64,000 nucleotides of DNA, taken from assembly GCA_041665525.1 (NCBI GenBank), contig JBAYIS010000002.1:124001-188000 (forward strand), in the 5' to 3' direction. Below, in pieces: positions 1 to 7,251 of this stretch; the stretch's first letter is position 1; the number at the start of each line of letters is the position of its first letter. Made by a program: the position numbers and the translations under genes. This DNA comes from UBA8401 sp041665525. Lineage in GTDB: Bacteria; Bacteroidota; Ignavibacteria; UBA10030; UBA8401. The notes below the pieces were generated by a model, which saw only the letters and a list, made by a program, of their open reading frames with translations, made no database searches and was not told the DNA's origin.

Positions 1-355
1 AATCGCGGTCCTTAATCCCTAGGAGGGGAAATGGATAGAAATACCAGCGTTCAACAACATTTACCATCAGCATCGCGGCATTGCCGGAGTCCGGAATCAC
101 TTCAATATCCACTTTGGTGAACAGTCCAAGGCTGTAGATTCTATTAATATCGAACTGAACTGTTTCGTAGGTAACAAGAGAATCCTGCTTCAGCAACATC
201 TCCTGCACAATCACATAATCCTTCGTCAATGTATTGCCGATACAGATAATTTGCCCCACACGATAGACCGAATCGGGAAAACTAAATTGCGGTCCGCTGG
301 TCTCCTGTGCATGGCTGACGGCGAACAGAAATATGATGGACCAGATTACTCTCAT
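1..355 (-). CDS. POTRA-domain outer-membrane protein, N-terminal part (cut by the window edge)
   Basis: Partial gene that runs off the left edge. The reading frame from the ATG at 355 gives a short signal peptide (MRVIWSIIFLFAVSHAQ), then a segment with the look of a POTRA repeat: 'IICIGNTLTKDYVIVQEML' followed by 'YETVQFDINRIYSLGLFTKVDIEVIP' and a closing 'MLMVNVVER' strand. POTRA repeats of this type sit at the N-terminus of Omp85/BamA/TamA proteins and bind periplasmic substrates. The barrel lies outside the window, so BamA, TamA or another Omp85 member cannot be told apart. The gene begins only 16 bp after the terminator of the upstream gene and has no clear Shine-Dalgarno sequence. Confidence 0.72.
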   Translation of the reverse strand, partial: MRVIWSIIFLFAVSHAQETSGPQFSFPDSVYRVGQIICIGNTLTKDYVIVQEMLLKQDSLVTYETVQFDINRIYSLGLFTKVDIEVIPDSGNAAMLMVNVVERWYFYPFPLLGIKDRD

Positions 356-370
356 GAAAACCAATATAAT

Positions 371-402
371 AAAATTAAAAAGGCAGAACATCGGTTCTGC
401 CT
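371..402 (-). terminator. Intrinsic terminator after the CoA-binding protein gene
   Basis: A perfect 9-bp stem (AGGCAGAAC / GTTCTGCCT, 381-389 and 394-402) with a 4-nt loop. On the minus strand it is followed by a T-rich tract (TTTTTAATTTTA). It separates the CoA-binding gene from the POTRA gene downstream. Confidence 0.82.
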
Positions 403-424
403 TAATGGACACTTTCGGAACATG

Positions 425-832
425 TTACCGAATTAATGCGCGGTGTTCAACAGCAATACAATGATCCATAACTACATCAAGTCCCGCATTTTTCGCTTTT
501 GCCGCAGCAATTTCATTAATCACGCCCAGTTGCATCCAAACCGCTTTGGCGCCGACGGCAATCGCTTCTTCGATCACCGGCACAACGTCGTCCGGATTCC
601 GGAAGATATCGACAAGATCGATCTTTTCGGGGAGCGATTTTAAGTCGGGATAGCACTTCATTCCAAGTACTTCCTGGTATTGCGGATTCACCGGATATAC
701 ACGGTATCCTTTTTTGCTTAGATACTCCGCAATTGCTCCACTGTCTCGCCATGGTTTCGGCGATGCGCCGACCACAGCGATAGTTTTGGTGGTCGTCAGG
801 AGTAAGTAAAGTTCTTCATCTGTAGATAACAT
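425..832 (-). CDS. CoA-binding Rossmann-fold protein (YccU family)
   Basis: A 135-residue protein made of a single CoA_binding_2 domain. The N-terminal Rossmann motif is visible as TIAVVGASPKPWRDSG (17-32), followed by GYRVYPVNP (42-50), VWMQLGV (98-104) and a C-terminal VMDHCIAVEH (121-130), all typical of the YccU group. Members bind CoA or acyl-CoA; the physiological role is not settled. I start at the ATG at 832 (MLSTDEEL). The frame is open to a GTG at 844, but that codon lies inside the inverted repeat of the neighbouring element, so the longer start is unlikely. It ends at its own terminator. Confidence 0.85.
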   Translation of the reverse strand: MLSTDEELYLLLTTTKTIAVVGASPKPWRDSGAIAEYLSKKGYRVYPVNPQYQEVLGMKCYPDLKSLPEKIDLVDIFRNPDDVVPVIEEAIAVGAKAVWMQLGVINEIAAAKAKNAGLDVVMDHCIAVEHRALIR

Positions 833-840
833 ATATTTTA

Positions 841-864
841 CCACGGAGACACAGAGGCACAGAA
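841..864 (+). repeat. Inverted repeat, left copy (CACAGAGGCACAG type)
   Basis: This 24-bp sequence matches the complement of 1266-1289 at 19/24 positions and the solo copy at 41201-41224 at about 17/24. It lies 8 bp upstream of the CoA-binding start codon. Confidence 0.65.
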
Positions 865-868
865 ATAG

Positions 869-1260
869 TTATAAAACAATTCTCTTAATTCCCGATTTAA
901 TAACTGCAACATTGAAATTGATCAATAATCCCAAACGTTTTTTGACAGTTTCATATACGATAATAATTGTGCTTCATGAACTGGTAACAAATGGTCAACT
1001 GATTTTAACTCAACAATAATTTTATCTTCAACTAAAACATCTATTCTTAAATTTGCATCCACATCATGGTGTTTATATTGAAGAGGGATCCGAGCTTCTG
1101 TAACGACAGAAACACCTTTCTCCTTCAATTCGATAAACATGCATTTCTGATACACCGATTCGAGAAGATCTGGACCAAGTGTTGAATGGACTTGATATGC
1201 AGCCTCAACAATCAAACCTGATATTTTGTTCAGTTTTGGATCTATTGGTATAAAATCCAT
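869..1260 (-). pseudogene. GxxExxY family protein, frameshifted near the C-terminus
   Basis: The frame from the ATG at 1260 gives 112 residues with the family hallmarks: an HSTLGPDLLESVYQ segment (the GxxExxY motif: G29, E33, Y37), a central 'LRIDVLVEDKIIVELKSVD' PD-(D/E)xK-like core and AQLLSYMKLSK. It then ends abruptly in NVWDY. Adding one base to the A6 run (complement of 938-943) restores KKRLGLLINFNVAVIKSGIKRIVL, the normal family ending, which stops at 869-871. So the gene carries a -1 homopolymer frameshift, through mutation, sequencing error or slippage. GxxExxY proteins are of unknown function and are thought to be nuclease-fold proteins. Confidence 0.85.
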
Positions 1261-1264
1261 CCGT

Positions 1265-1289
1265 CTTCTGTGTCACCGTGCCTCTGTGG
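1265..1289 (-). repeat. Inverted repeat, right copy (CACAGAGGCAC type)
   Basis: Inverted partner of 841-864. It ends 4 bp upstream of the GxxExxY ATG and begins 6 bp after the gcvP stop codon. The motif AATAGTTAT follows it at 1291-1299 and occurs in the same orientation at 864-872; this could be chance or a target duplication. Confidence 0.62.
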
Positions 1290-1295
1290 TAATAG

Positions 1296-4175
1296 TTATG
1301 ATTTTTCTTCCATATACGATTCCATCGGCGGACAGACACAGACCAGCTGCCGGTCTCCGTAAGTATCGTTGATGCGGCCGATGCTCGGCCAGAACTTCCG
1401 GGCGCGAACCCACGGTGTCGGAAAGGCAGCTTTTTCTCGCGAGTACGGCCGTTTCCATTCATCACTCATCACAATTTGTGCCGTATGCGGTGCATGTTTC
1501 AGGACGTTGTCGTCTTTGGGATACTTCCCTTGTTCGATCTCCTCGATCTCCTTTCGGATGTGGAGAAGTGCATCGCAGAATCTGTCCAGTTCCCCTTTCG
1601 ATTCGCTTTCCGTTGGTTCGATCATCAGCGTGCCGGCAACAGGAAAAGAAACGGTTGGAGCGTGGAAACCATAATCCATCAGCCGCTTAGCGATATCGGT
1701 CACTTCAATACCTGCGGATGTTTTGAACTTCCGCATATCGATAATCATCTCGTGCGCACATCGTCCGTTCTTACCGACATACAGAACGTCGAACTCTTTT
1801 TCCAGTCTGGATTTTATGTAGTTCGCGTTCAGTATGGCATACTTCGTCGCATTCGTCAACCCATTCGCTCCCATCATTTTGATGTATGCGTACGAGATCA
1901 ACAAAATGCTCGCGCTGCCCCATGGTCCCGAAGAGACCGCGCTCATGGAGTGCTCGCCGCCGATCTCAACAACAGAGTGTCCCGGAAGGAACGGAACAAG
2001 ATGTTCAGCAACACAAATCGGTCCCACTCCCGGCCCGCCGCCGCCGTGAGGAATGCAAAATGTTTTGTGCAGGTTTAGATGACAGACATCCGCACCGATG
2101 CGAGACGGCGAGGTCAGTCCGACCTGCGCATTCATATTCGCGCCGTCCATATACACCTGACCGCCGTTCTTGTGAATGATCGCGCACATATCCTGAATAC
2201 TTTCTTCAAATACGCCGTGTGTGGAGGGATAGGTGACCATCAGGCAGGCAAGCGTATCCTTGTACTGATCTGCTTTCGCTTTCAGATCTTCTACTTCCAC
2301 GTTTCCGTGGTCGTCGCATTTCACTACCACAACATGAAATCCTGCCATCACTGCGCTGGCGGGGTTAGTTCCGTGAGCGGATGAAGGGATTAACGCGATG
2401 TTTCTGTGTGATTGTTTTTTTGATTTGAAATATTCGCGGATCACGAGCAATCCAGTATACTCACCTTGCGCACCGGCATTCGGCTGCAGCGACACACCGG
2501 CAAACCCGGTAATCTCTTTTAGATCGTTCGACAGTTCTTCGAAGATCTGTGTGTATCCCATCGCCTGTTCCTGCGGAATGAACGGATGGAGCGAAGAAAA
2601 CTCCGGCATGGTGATTGGAAGCATTTCTGTTGTCGCGTTTAACTTCATCGTGCACGATCCGAGTGGGATCATGGAGAAGTTAAGCGAGAGATCTTTGATT
2701 TCCAGTGAATGGATGTACCGCAACATTTCATGTTCCGAATGGTGCGTATTGAAAACGGGATGCAGCATAAAATTGCTTTTGCGAACAAAGTTATTTTTCC
2801 ATTCCAGTTGAAGATTTTTTGATATTTCAGCAACAGAAACTACCTTGTTTTTTACCGATGCAAAAACGGACAAGATCGTTTCCACTTCTTTCACCGTCGT
2901 CGTTTCATCAACAGAGATGCCGATCGTCGTTTCGCTGATCTGCCGGAAGTTCATCAGTGCGCCGGCAGCGCGATTGATAATGGATGCCGTTGCATTTCCC
3001 GTTTCGATGAGCAGTGTATCAAAGTATGTTTCGTTCAGCTGTTTGAACTCGAGTTTTTTTAATCCTTTGTCTACCACTTTGGCAAGACCATGAACGCGGG
3101 ATGCGATTTTTTTCAATCCTTCCGGTCCATGATACACACCATACATGCTCGCCATGATTGCAAGAAGAACCTGTGCTGTGCAGATATTGCTTGTAGCTTT
3201 TTCACGCCGAATATGCTGCTCGCGCGTCTGCAATGCCATACGATACGCTTTGTTTCCGTTGGCATCAATGGAAACACCGATAATGCGTCCCGGCATTACT
3301 CGTTTGTATTCATCTTTCGTTGCCATAAATGCTGCATGCGGCCCGCCGTAGCCCATCGGCACACCGAATCGCTGTGCACTGCCAACGACGATGTCGGCGC
3401 CGAACTCACCCGGAGGAGTCAACATCGTCAATGACAGCAGATCCGCCGCAACTGTGATCAAAACATTGTTCGATTTTGCCTTGGCGATGAAATCAGAATA
3501 ATCGTAGATCGCTCCTTTCCCTGCAGGATATTGCAGCAAAACGCCAAACACTTTATCACCGAATTTCACTGTGCGATGATCACCGATAATAATTTCGATG
3601 CCGTGGGGTTCCGCACGTGTTTTCAATACATCAATCGTTTGCGGAAAGCATTCTTCAGAAACGAAAAACTGGTTCCCTTTCTTTTCGTGATTGATGGAGT
3701 ACATCATGAACATCGCTTCCGCTGCCGCAGTCCCTTCATCCAGCAGCGATGCGTTGGCAATCTGCATTCCGGTCAGATCGATGATCATCGTTTGATAATT
3801 CAGCAATGCTTCCAGCCGTCCCTGAGAAATTTCCGCCTGGTATGGCGTGTACTGCGTGTACCAGCCTGGATTCTCGAGAATATTCCGCTGAACGACAGGA
3901 GGAGTGACCGTACCGTAATATCCCGCTCCAATAAATGAACGAAACACTTTATTCCGTGATGCAATACCACGGATATAATTTATCGTTTCAAGTTCTGTCA
4001 TCGCCGGATTGATTTTCATCGGCGCTTCCAGGCGGATTTGCGCCGGCACCGTCTGATCAATCAGTTCATCCAGCGATGATACACCGATTGTGGTGAGCAT
4101 CTCTTTGGTTTCTGTTTCGTTCGGACCGATGTGACGGGGTTCGAAAATGTCTGTGGGGGTAAGGGTAATGTTCAT
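1296..4175 (-). CDS. gcvP: Glycine dehydrogenase (decarboxylating), P protein of the glycine cleavage system
   Basis: A 959-residue single-chain P protein, the usual length for the fused (not split gcvPA/gcvPB) form. It decarboxylates glycine with PLP and passes the aminomethyl group to the lipoyl arm of the H protein. The PLP-binding lysine is K704 in HLNLHKTFCIPHGGGGPG, followed by the glycine-rich loop. The N-terminus has the characteristic 'FEPRHIGP' and the end retains 'RPYSREKAAFP'. The gcvT, gcvH and lpd genes are not in this window. The gene follows rnc by 120 bp with no terminator visible between them; no glycine riboswitch fold is evident in that gap. Confidence 0.97.
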   Translation of the reverse strand: MNITLTPTDIFEPRHIGPNETETKEMLTTIGVSSLDELIDQTVPAQIRLEAPMKINPAMTELETINYIRGIASRNKVFRSFIGAGYYGTVTPPVVQRNILENPGWYTQYTPYQAEISQGRLEALLNYQTMIIDLTGMQIANASLLDEGTAAAEAMFMMYSINHEKKGNQFFVSEECFPQTIDVLKTRAEPHGIEIIIGDHRTVKFGDKVFGVLLQYPAGKGAIYDYSDFIAKAKSNNVLITVAADLLSLTMLTPPGEFGADIVVGSAQRFGVPMGYGGPHAAFMATKDEYKRVMPGRIIGVSIDANGNKAYRMALQTREQHIRREKATSNICTAQVLLAIMASMYGVYHGPEGLKKIASRVHGLAKVVDKGLKKLEFKQLNETYFDTLLIETGNATASIINRAAGALMNFRQISETTIGISVDETTTVKEVETILSVFASVKNKVVSVAEISKNLQLEWKNNFVRKSNFMLHPVFNTHHSEHEMLRYIHSLEIKDLSLNFSMIPLGSCTMKLNATTEMLPITMPEFSSLHPFIPQEQAMGYTQIFEELSNDLKEITGFAGVSLQPNAGAQGEYTGLLVIREYFKSKKQSHRNIALIPSSAHGTNPASAVMAGFHVVVVKCDDHGNVEVEDLKAKADQYKDTLACLMVTYPSTHGVFEESIQDMCAIIHKNGGQVYMDGANMNAQVGLTSPSRIGADVCHLNLHKTFCIPHGGGGPGVGPICVAEHLVPFLPGHSVVEIGGEHSMSAVSSGPWGSASILLISYAYIKMMGANGLTNATKYAILNANYIKSRLEKEFDVLYVGKNGRCAHEMIIDMRKFKTSAGIEVTDIAKRLMDYGFHAPTVSFPVAGTLMIEPTESESKGELDRFCDALLHIRKEIEEIEQGKYPKDDNVLKHAPHTAQIVMSDEWKRPYSREKAAFPTPWVRARKFWPSIGRINDTYGDRQLVCVCPPMESYMEEKS

Positions 4176-4295
4176 AAGTCTTTGGGATAGGAAAAAAGTT
4201 AAGTAAACAGTTCTCAGTTCTGAGTAGTAGTAAAAGTTATAAGGCGTTTGTGTTCATATGCCAACAATTTCTGGAAAATAATCCTGCGTCGCTTT

Positions 4296-5066
4296 TTATG
4301 GTTTCTGCAATTTACCGACCGCTTCTTCTGCGGCCGCTTGTTCCGCTTCTTTTTTATTCTTTCCGACACCGATGCCCATCGGATCACTCCCAACCAGCAC
4401 CTGAATGGTAAACGTGCGGTCGTGATCGGGGCCTTCTTCCTTCAGCGTTTGATAACGCGGTATTCCTTTTCCCATTGCCTGTGAGAGTTCCAGCAATTCG
4501 CTTTTAAAATTTTGGTCACTCCCTTTCAAGTAACCGTTCTTCAGTGCGGATTGCAATCGTTCCAGAATAAATTTTTTGGCGATTTCCATCCCACCGTCCA
4601 GATAGAGTGCCGCAATTACTGCTTCGTACGCATCGGCGAGAATCGTGTCGAATCCCTTTTCTTGCACACCGGCGGAATTTGTATGGGTGAGCATAAACTT
4701 CTTCAGATTGATCTCTTTCGCGCAGAATGCCAACGCTTTTCTGTTCACCAACCGAGCACGGAGAATCGTCAACTCCCCCTCTTCCTTTTCCGGATAGGTT
4801 TGAAACAGGTATTCCGCCACGACAAAATTCAAGATGGAATCTCCGATGAATTCCAGCCGCTCGTTCGATTCCAGCGAATCAATGTGGGAAACAGGGATGA
4901 ATGAGCGATGCACCAGCGCGCGGACGAAGAGATCCTTATTCTGGATTGGATAGTGCAGCTCCGATTCCAATTTGTTCCAGTCAACACGGGGGTAGAGAAC
5001 GAGGAGCTTTCGGTCAGAACTGCCGAAGTATGAATTCAGGAATTGACGAAATCGCGATAAAAACAC
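4296..5066 (-). CDS. rnc: Ribonuclease III
   Basis: A 256-residue RNase III. The signature NERLEFIGDSIL is at 68-79, the second acidic pair of the active site is in ADAYEAVIAALYLDGG (D145, E148), and a C-terminal double-stranded-RNA-binding domain covers roughly 184-253. It cleaves dsRNA in rRNA precursors and mRNAs. The start is a GTG at 5066; the frame is closed 24 bp upstream by a TAA and holds no ATG before the conserved region, so GTG is the best start. In many genomes rnc directly follows fabF, and it does so here after a 464-bp gap that contains a terminator and a candidate promoter. Confidence 0.95.
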   Translation of the reverse strand: MFLSRFRQFLNSYFGSSDRKLLVLYPRVDWNKLESELHYPIQNKDLFVRALVHRSFIPVSHIDSLESNERLEFIGDSILNFVVAEYLFQTYPEKEEGELTILRARLVNRKALAFCAKEINLKKFMLTHTNSAGVQEKGFDTILADAYEAVIAALYLDGGMEIAKKFILERLQSALKNGYLKGSDQNFKSELLELSQAMGKGIPRYQTLKEEGPDHDRTFTIQVLVGSDPMGIGVGKNKKEAEQAAAEEAVGKLQKP

Positions 5067-5399
5067 AAACTGTTCGAGTTGGTGAGATTAACCTGTTCGC
5101 GCTGAAATATTGGGCGGAACTGCTGTTCCACCTTATATGGACCGAACCGACCTGCCTTCCGGCGGAATAGATTCGACCTACATAATTCTTTCAAGTGTGA
5201 ACTATTGATTGGTGTAAATATAAGGAAAATTGGGAAAAGATGCTGAAGGGTTTTACGATTACACAGATTCAATTTATAAATAACAAGGGACGGACTTGCG
5301 TCCGTCCCGACAAAACATTTCCCTTTCGAAAAACTTACTCCTAAAATTTCATTATTGCAGCGTCGTCCCGATAAAGAGCGTCTAGATTTCTTTGGTCTA
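5067..5399. other. Intergenic leader between the fabF tail repeats and rnc
   Basis: No gene is seen. On the minus strand it holds the fabF terminator (5287-5308) and then a -10-like TATATT (complement of 5217-5222) with only a weak upstream hexamer. This would give rnc its own transcript with a leader of roughly 140 nt. A short 'ATCGGGACGACG' remnant near 5360-5373 resembles one arm of the hairpins next to fabF. Confidence 0.4.
5287..5308 (-). terminator. Probable terminator of the fatty-acid operon
   Basis: A perfect 9-bp GC-rich stem (GGGACGGAC, 5287-5295; GTCCGTCCC, 5300-5308) with a TTGC loop. On the minus strand it is followed by TTGTTATTTAT. The T tract is interrupted, so efficiency is uncertain. 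Confidence 0.6.
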
Positions 5400-5432
5400 C
5401 TAATTGGAAAACTTCTTAAATGCCAAGGTGGC
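5400..5432 (-). pseudogene. Relic of the fabF 3' end, distal copy (ATLAFKKFSN-stop)
   Basis: On the minus strand these 33 bp read Ala-Thr-Leu-Ala-Phe-Lys-Lys-Phe-Ser-Asn and a TAG stop. The first nine residues are identical to the last part of FabF (ATLAFKKFS). Codon use differs from intact fabF at nearly every codon, always synonymously. It is the farthest of three tandem fabF ends, so in a replacement model it would be the original end. Confidence 0.72.
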
Positions 5433-5457
5433 CCCGATTAAAATCATCGGGACTACT
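5433..5457. repeat. Hairpin spacer, copy 1
   Basis: CCCGAT (5433-5438) and ATCGGG (5446-5451) form a short stem, followed by ACTACT. The 27-bp block including the flanking G/C is identical to the block that ends at 5523. Confidence 0.75.
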
Positions 5458-5465
5458 GAGGTCTT

Positions 5466-5498
5466 CTAGTCTGAGAACTTCTTAAATGCTAAGGTAGC
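5466..5498 (-). pseudogene. Relic of the fabF 3' end, middle copy (ATLAFKKFSD-stop)
   Basis: On the minus strand it reads Ala-Thr-Leu-Ala-Phe-Lys-Lys-Phe-Ser-Asp and TAG. The nine shared residues match FabF exactly. It differs from intact fabF at the third position of seven of the nine shared codons (plus the first base of the Leu codon), and from the distal relic at four third positions, all synonymous. Confidence 0.74.
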
Positions 5499-5523
5499 CC
5501 CGATTAAAATCATCGGGACTACT
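5499..5523. repeat. Hairpin spacer, copy 2
   Basis: CCCGAT (5499-5504) pairs with ATCGGG (5512-5517), then ACTACT. It is base-for-base the same as the copy at 5433-5457, although the gene tails next to the two copies have diverged. It lies 7 bp after the fabF stop. Confidence 0.75.
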
Positions 5524-5530
5524 TTTCGTT

Positions 5531-6787
5531 TTATGAAGAAAACTTTTTGAAAGCAAGAGTAGCATTATGTCCGCCGAAACCGAACGCATTGCAAATTGCT
5601 GCGTTCACCCTCTTTTTGATGGCGTTGTTCGGCACGTAGTTCAAATCGCATTCGGGATCTGGTGTTTCGTAGTTGATCGTCGGATGCACTTCGTCCGTCA
5701 CAACGCTCATCACCGTGGCAATTGCCCCGATAACGCCGGCGGCGCCGAGCAAATGGCCGATCATAGATTTCGTTGAGTTTACAACAAGCTTTTGCGCATG
5801 ATCGCCGAAAACAGTTTTGATCGCGTTCGTTTCGTACTTGTCGTTATAATATGTGGACGTTCCGTGCGCGTTTACATAATCAATATCGGTCGGGTTCAAC
5901 CCCGCATCTGCCAGCGCCATTTTGATTGACCGCTGCGCTCCTTCGCCGCCCGGCGCCGGTTCAGTGATATGGTGTGCATCGCCGGTAAATCCCATTCCGG
6001 CAAGCTCTGCGTAAATCTTTGCACCGCGTGCTTTTGCATGTTCCAATTCTTCCAAAATCAGTACGCCGCCCCCTTCGCCCATGACGAACCCGTCACGGTG
6101 TTTTTCAAATGGACGGCTCGCTTTTTCCGGAGCGTCGTTCCTCGTAGACAATGCTTTCAGCGCATTGAACCCTCCAATACCCATTTCACAGATTCCTGCT
6201 TCCGATCCTCCGGCAACCATCACATCTACAACGCCGCGCTGGATAAGCATCATTGAATCGCCAATGGCATGCGACGCAGTTGCACACGCAGAAACGGTTG
6301 CATAGTTCGGGCCTTTCAGTCCGTACTTAATCGAAATTCTACCCGCCGCGATATCCGGAATCATCATTGGAATAAAGAACGGGCTGATGCGGTGCGGGCC
6401 TTTGGCTTCGAACAAGTTTTGCGTTTGTGTCTGAAACGTTTTGAATCCGCCGATACCGGAGCCAAACACAACACCAACCCGCTCTTTGTTCACAGTTTCA
6501 AAATTGAGCGCAGAGTCCTTGATCGCCTCTTCGGAAGCAGCCAGCGCATATTGGGTGTATTGATCAACGCGCTGCGCCAATTTTCGGTCCATATAATTGT
6601 GCGGATCGAATCCCTTCAACTCACCGGCGAATTTGGTATCATATTGCGTTGTATCAAAATACGTGATGTTCGCAATGCCGCTTTTTCCGGCTAATGCATT
6701 TGCCCAAAATTCTTTTACAGTAAGGCCGATGGGAGTAACGGCGCCCATTCCGGTAACGACAACGCGGCGCATTTGACGTAATGCCAT
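5531..6787 (-). CDS. fabF: 3-oxoacyl-ACP synthase II (KAS II)
   Basis: A 418-residue elongating ketoacyl-ACP synthase, full length. The catalytic triad is C168 (VSACATASH), H308 (NAHGTSTYYND) and H345 (STKSMIGHLLGAAG), with K340 conserved. It condenses malonyl-ACP with long acyl-ACPs in the cytoplasm. The ATG at 6787 has an AGGA 8 nt upstream; M6 (MRRVVVTGMG) is an alternative. It follows acpP across a terminator-like hairpin, as expected if acpP must be made in excess. The 3' end ...ATLAFKKFSS is repeated twice downstream as recoded relics. Confidence 0.96.
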   Translation of the reverse strand: MALRQMRRVVVTGMGAVTPIGLTVKEFWANALAGKSGIANITYFDTTQYDTKFAGELKGFDPHNYMDRKLAQRVDQYTQYALAASEEAIKDSALNFETVNKERVGVVFGSGIGGFKTFQTQTQNLFEAKGPHRISPFFIPMMIPDIAAGRISIKYGLKGPNYATVSACATASHAIGDSMMLIQRGVVDVMVAGGSEAGICEMGIGGFNALKALSTRNDAPEKASRPFEKHRDGFVMGEGGGVLILEELEHAKARGAKIYAELAGMGFTGDAHHITEPAPGGEGAQRSIKMALADAGLNPTDIDYVNAHGTSTYYNDKYETNAIKTVFGDHAQKLVVNSTKSMIGHLLGAAGVIGAIATVMSVVTDEVHPTINYETPDPECDLNYVPNNAIKKRVNAAICNAFGFGGHNATLAFKKFSS

Positions 6788-6821
6788 GACAAAATCCTAT
6801 CTATTGATGACAAAATCCTAT
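6786..6821. repeat. Tandem duplication of the fabF ribosome-binding site
   Basis: ATGACAAAATCCTAT occurs at 6786-6800 and again at 6807-6821, a 21-bp shift. On the minus strand each copy reads ATAGGATTTTGTCAT, so the AGGA and the first two bases of the start codon are duplicated; only the copy nearer fabF continues as ATGGC into the gene. Confidence 0.7.
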
Positions 6822-6824
6822 AAA

Positions 6825-6876
6825 CAAAAAACCACATCGTCACAATAAATGTTGTGCATACAGCGACGGTGTGGTT
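6825..6876 (-). terminator. Terminator-like hairpin between acpP and fabF
   Basis: A 12-bp stem with one G-T type mismatch (6830-6841 with 6865-6876), a small inner stem (ACAA/TTGT), and on the minus strand a TTTTTTGTTT tail. It probably ends most acpP transcripts, allowing some read-through into fabF. Confidence 0.75.
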
Positions 6877-6890
6877 CTATAATGATGATC

Positions 6891-7124
6891 TTACTTTTTG
6901 GAAGAGATGTAGGTGATCGCATCACCAACGGTGCCGATCTTCTCTGCATCTTCGTCCGGAATGCTCAGACCAAAGGTCTTTTCGAATTCCATCACCAGTT
7001 CAACCGTATCGAGCGAATCCGCGCCGAGGTCGTTGGTGAACGATGCTGTTTCGGTCACTTGTGCTGCATCAACGCCAAGTTTGTTGACGATGATTTCTTT
7101 TACTTTTGCTGCTACATCTGACAT
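6891..7124 (-). CDS. acpP: Acyl carrier protein
   Basis: A 77-residue acidic protein with the DSL motif (GADSLDTVELVM); S37 receives the 4'-phosphopantetheine arm. It carries growing acyl chains among the Fab enzymes encoded around it. A strong Shine-Dalgarno (AAGGAGAAA) lies 5 nt before the ATG, one of the clearest in the window and consistent with high expression. It sits between fabG and fabF. Confidence 0.97.
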   Translation of the reverse strand: MSDVAAKVKEIIVNKLGVDAAQVTETASFTNDLGADSLDTVELVMEFEKTFGLSIPDEDAEKIGTVGDAITYISSKK

Positions 7125-7179
7125 GGTGTTTCTCCTTATTGGTTAACTGAAAAATGATACGTTATTATCGAAAAAATAG

Positions 7180-7240
7180 TCTATTGATTCATAGGAACAT
7201 TGAATCATTGAACCAATCATACAATGATGCAATTCACAGG
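7180..7240. repeat. AT-rich imperfect inverted repeat between fabG and acpP
   Basis: ATTGATTCA, ATTGAATCATTG, AATCAT and CAATGATGCAATTC recur in both orientations, with ATCATTG (7204-7210) able to pair with CAATGAT (7222-7228). There is no T tract on the minus strand directly after it, so it is a repeat remnant rather than a terminator. Confidence 0.45.
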
Positions 7241-7251
7241 TTTTTCCCTTG

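Larger units (their letters stand above)
841..1289. mobile_element. Putative mini-element: one GxxExxY ORF bracketed by inverted ~24-bp repeats
   Basis: The unit consists of one minus-strand ORF (869-1260) with an inverted pair of similar sequences at its ends: 841-864 (CCACGGAGACACAGAG...) and the complement of 1265-1289 (CCACAGAGGCACGGTG...). They match at 19 of 24 positions. The right copy ends 4 bp before the ATG and the left copy begins 4 bp after the stop. The unit sits between the gcvP stop (1296) and the CoA-binding start (832). Purine-rich CACAGAGGCACAGAG-type repeats next to GxxExxY genes are a recurring arrangement in bacterial genomes as far as I recall. No transposase is present, so mobility is an inference. 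Confidence 0.5.

Noticed and set aside
863..1299. AATAGTTAT at both sides of the GxxExxY unit as a target-site duplication
   Set aside because: The two copies (864-872, 1291-1299) are in direct orientation but lie inside the left repeat and outside the right one, so they do not bracket the unit symmetrically. The match may be chance.
4176..4295. Glycine riboswitch upstream of gcvP
   Set aside because: The 120-bp gap lacks the conserved aptamer helices and has no terminator hairpin.
5400..5563. CRISPR-like array or plain terminator repeats
   Set aside because: The repeating parts translate to the fabF C-terminus and the spacing (65-66 bp) with only two hairpins does not fit a CRISPR array; no cas genes are present.
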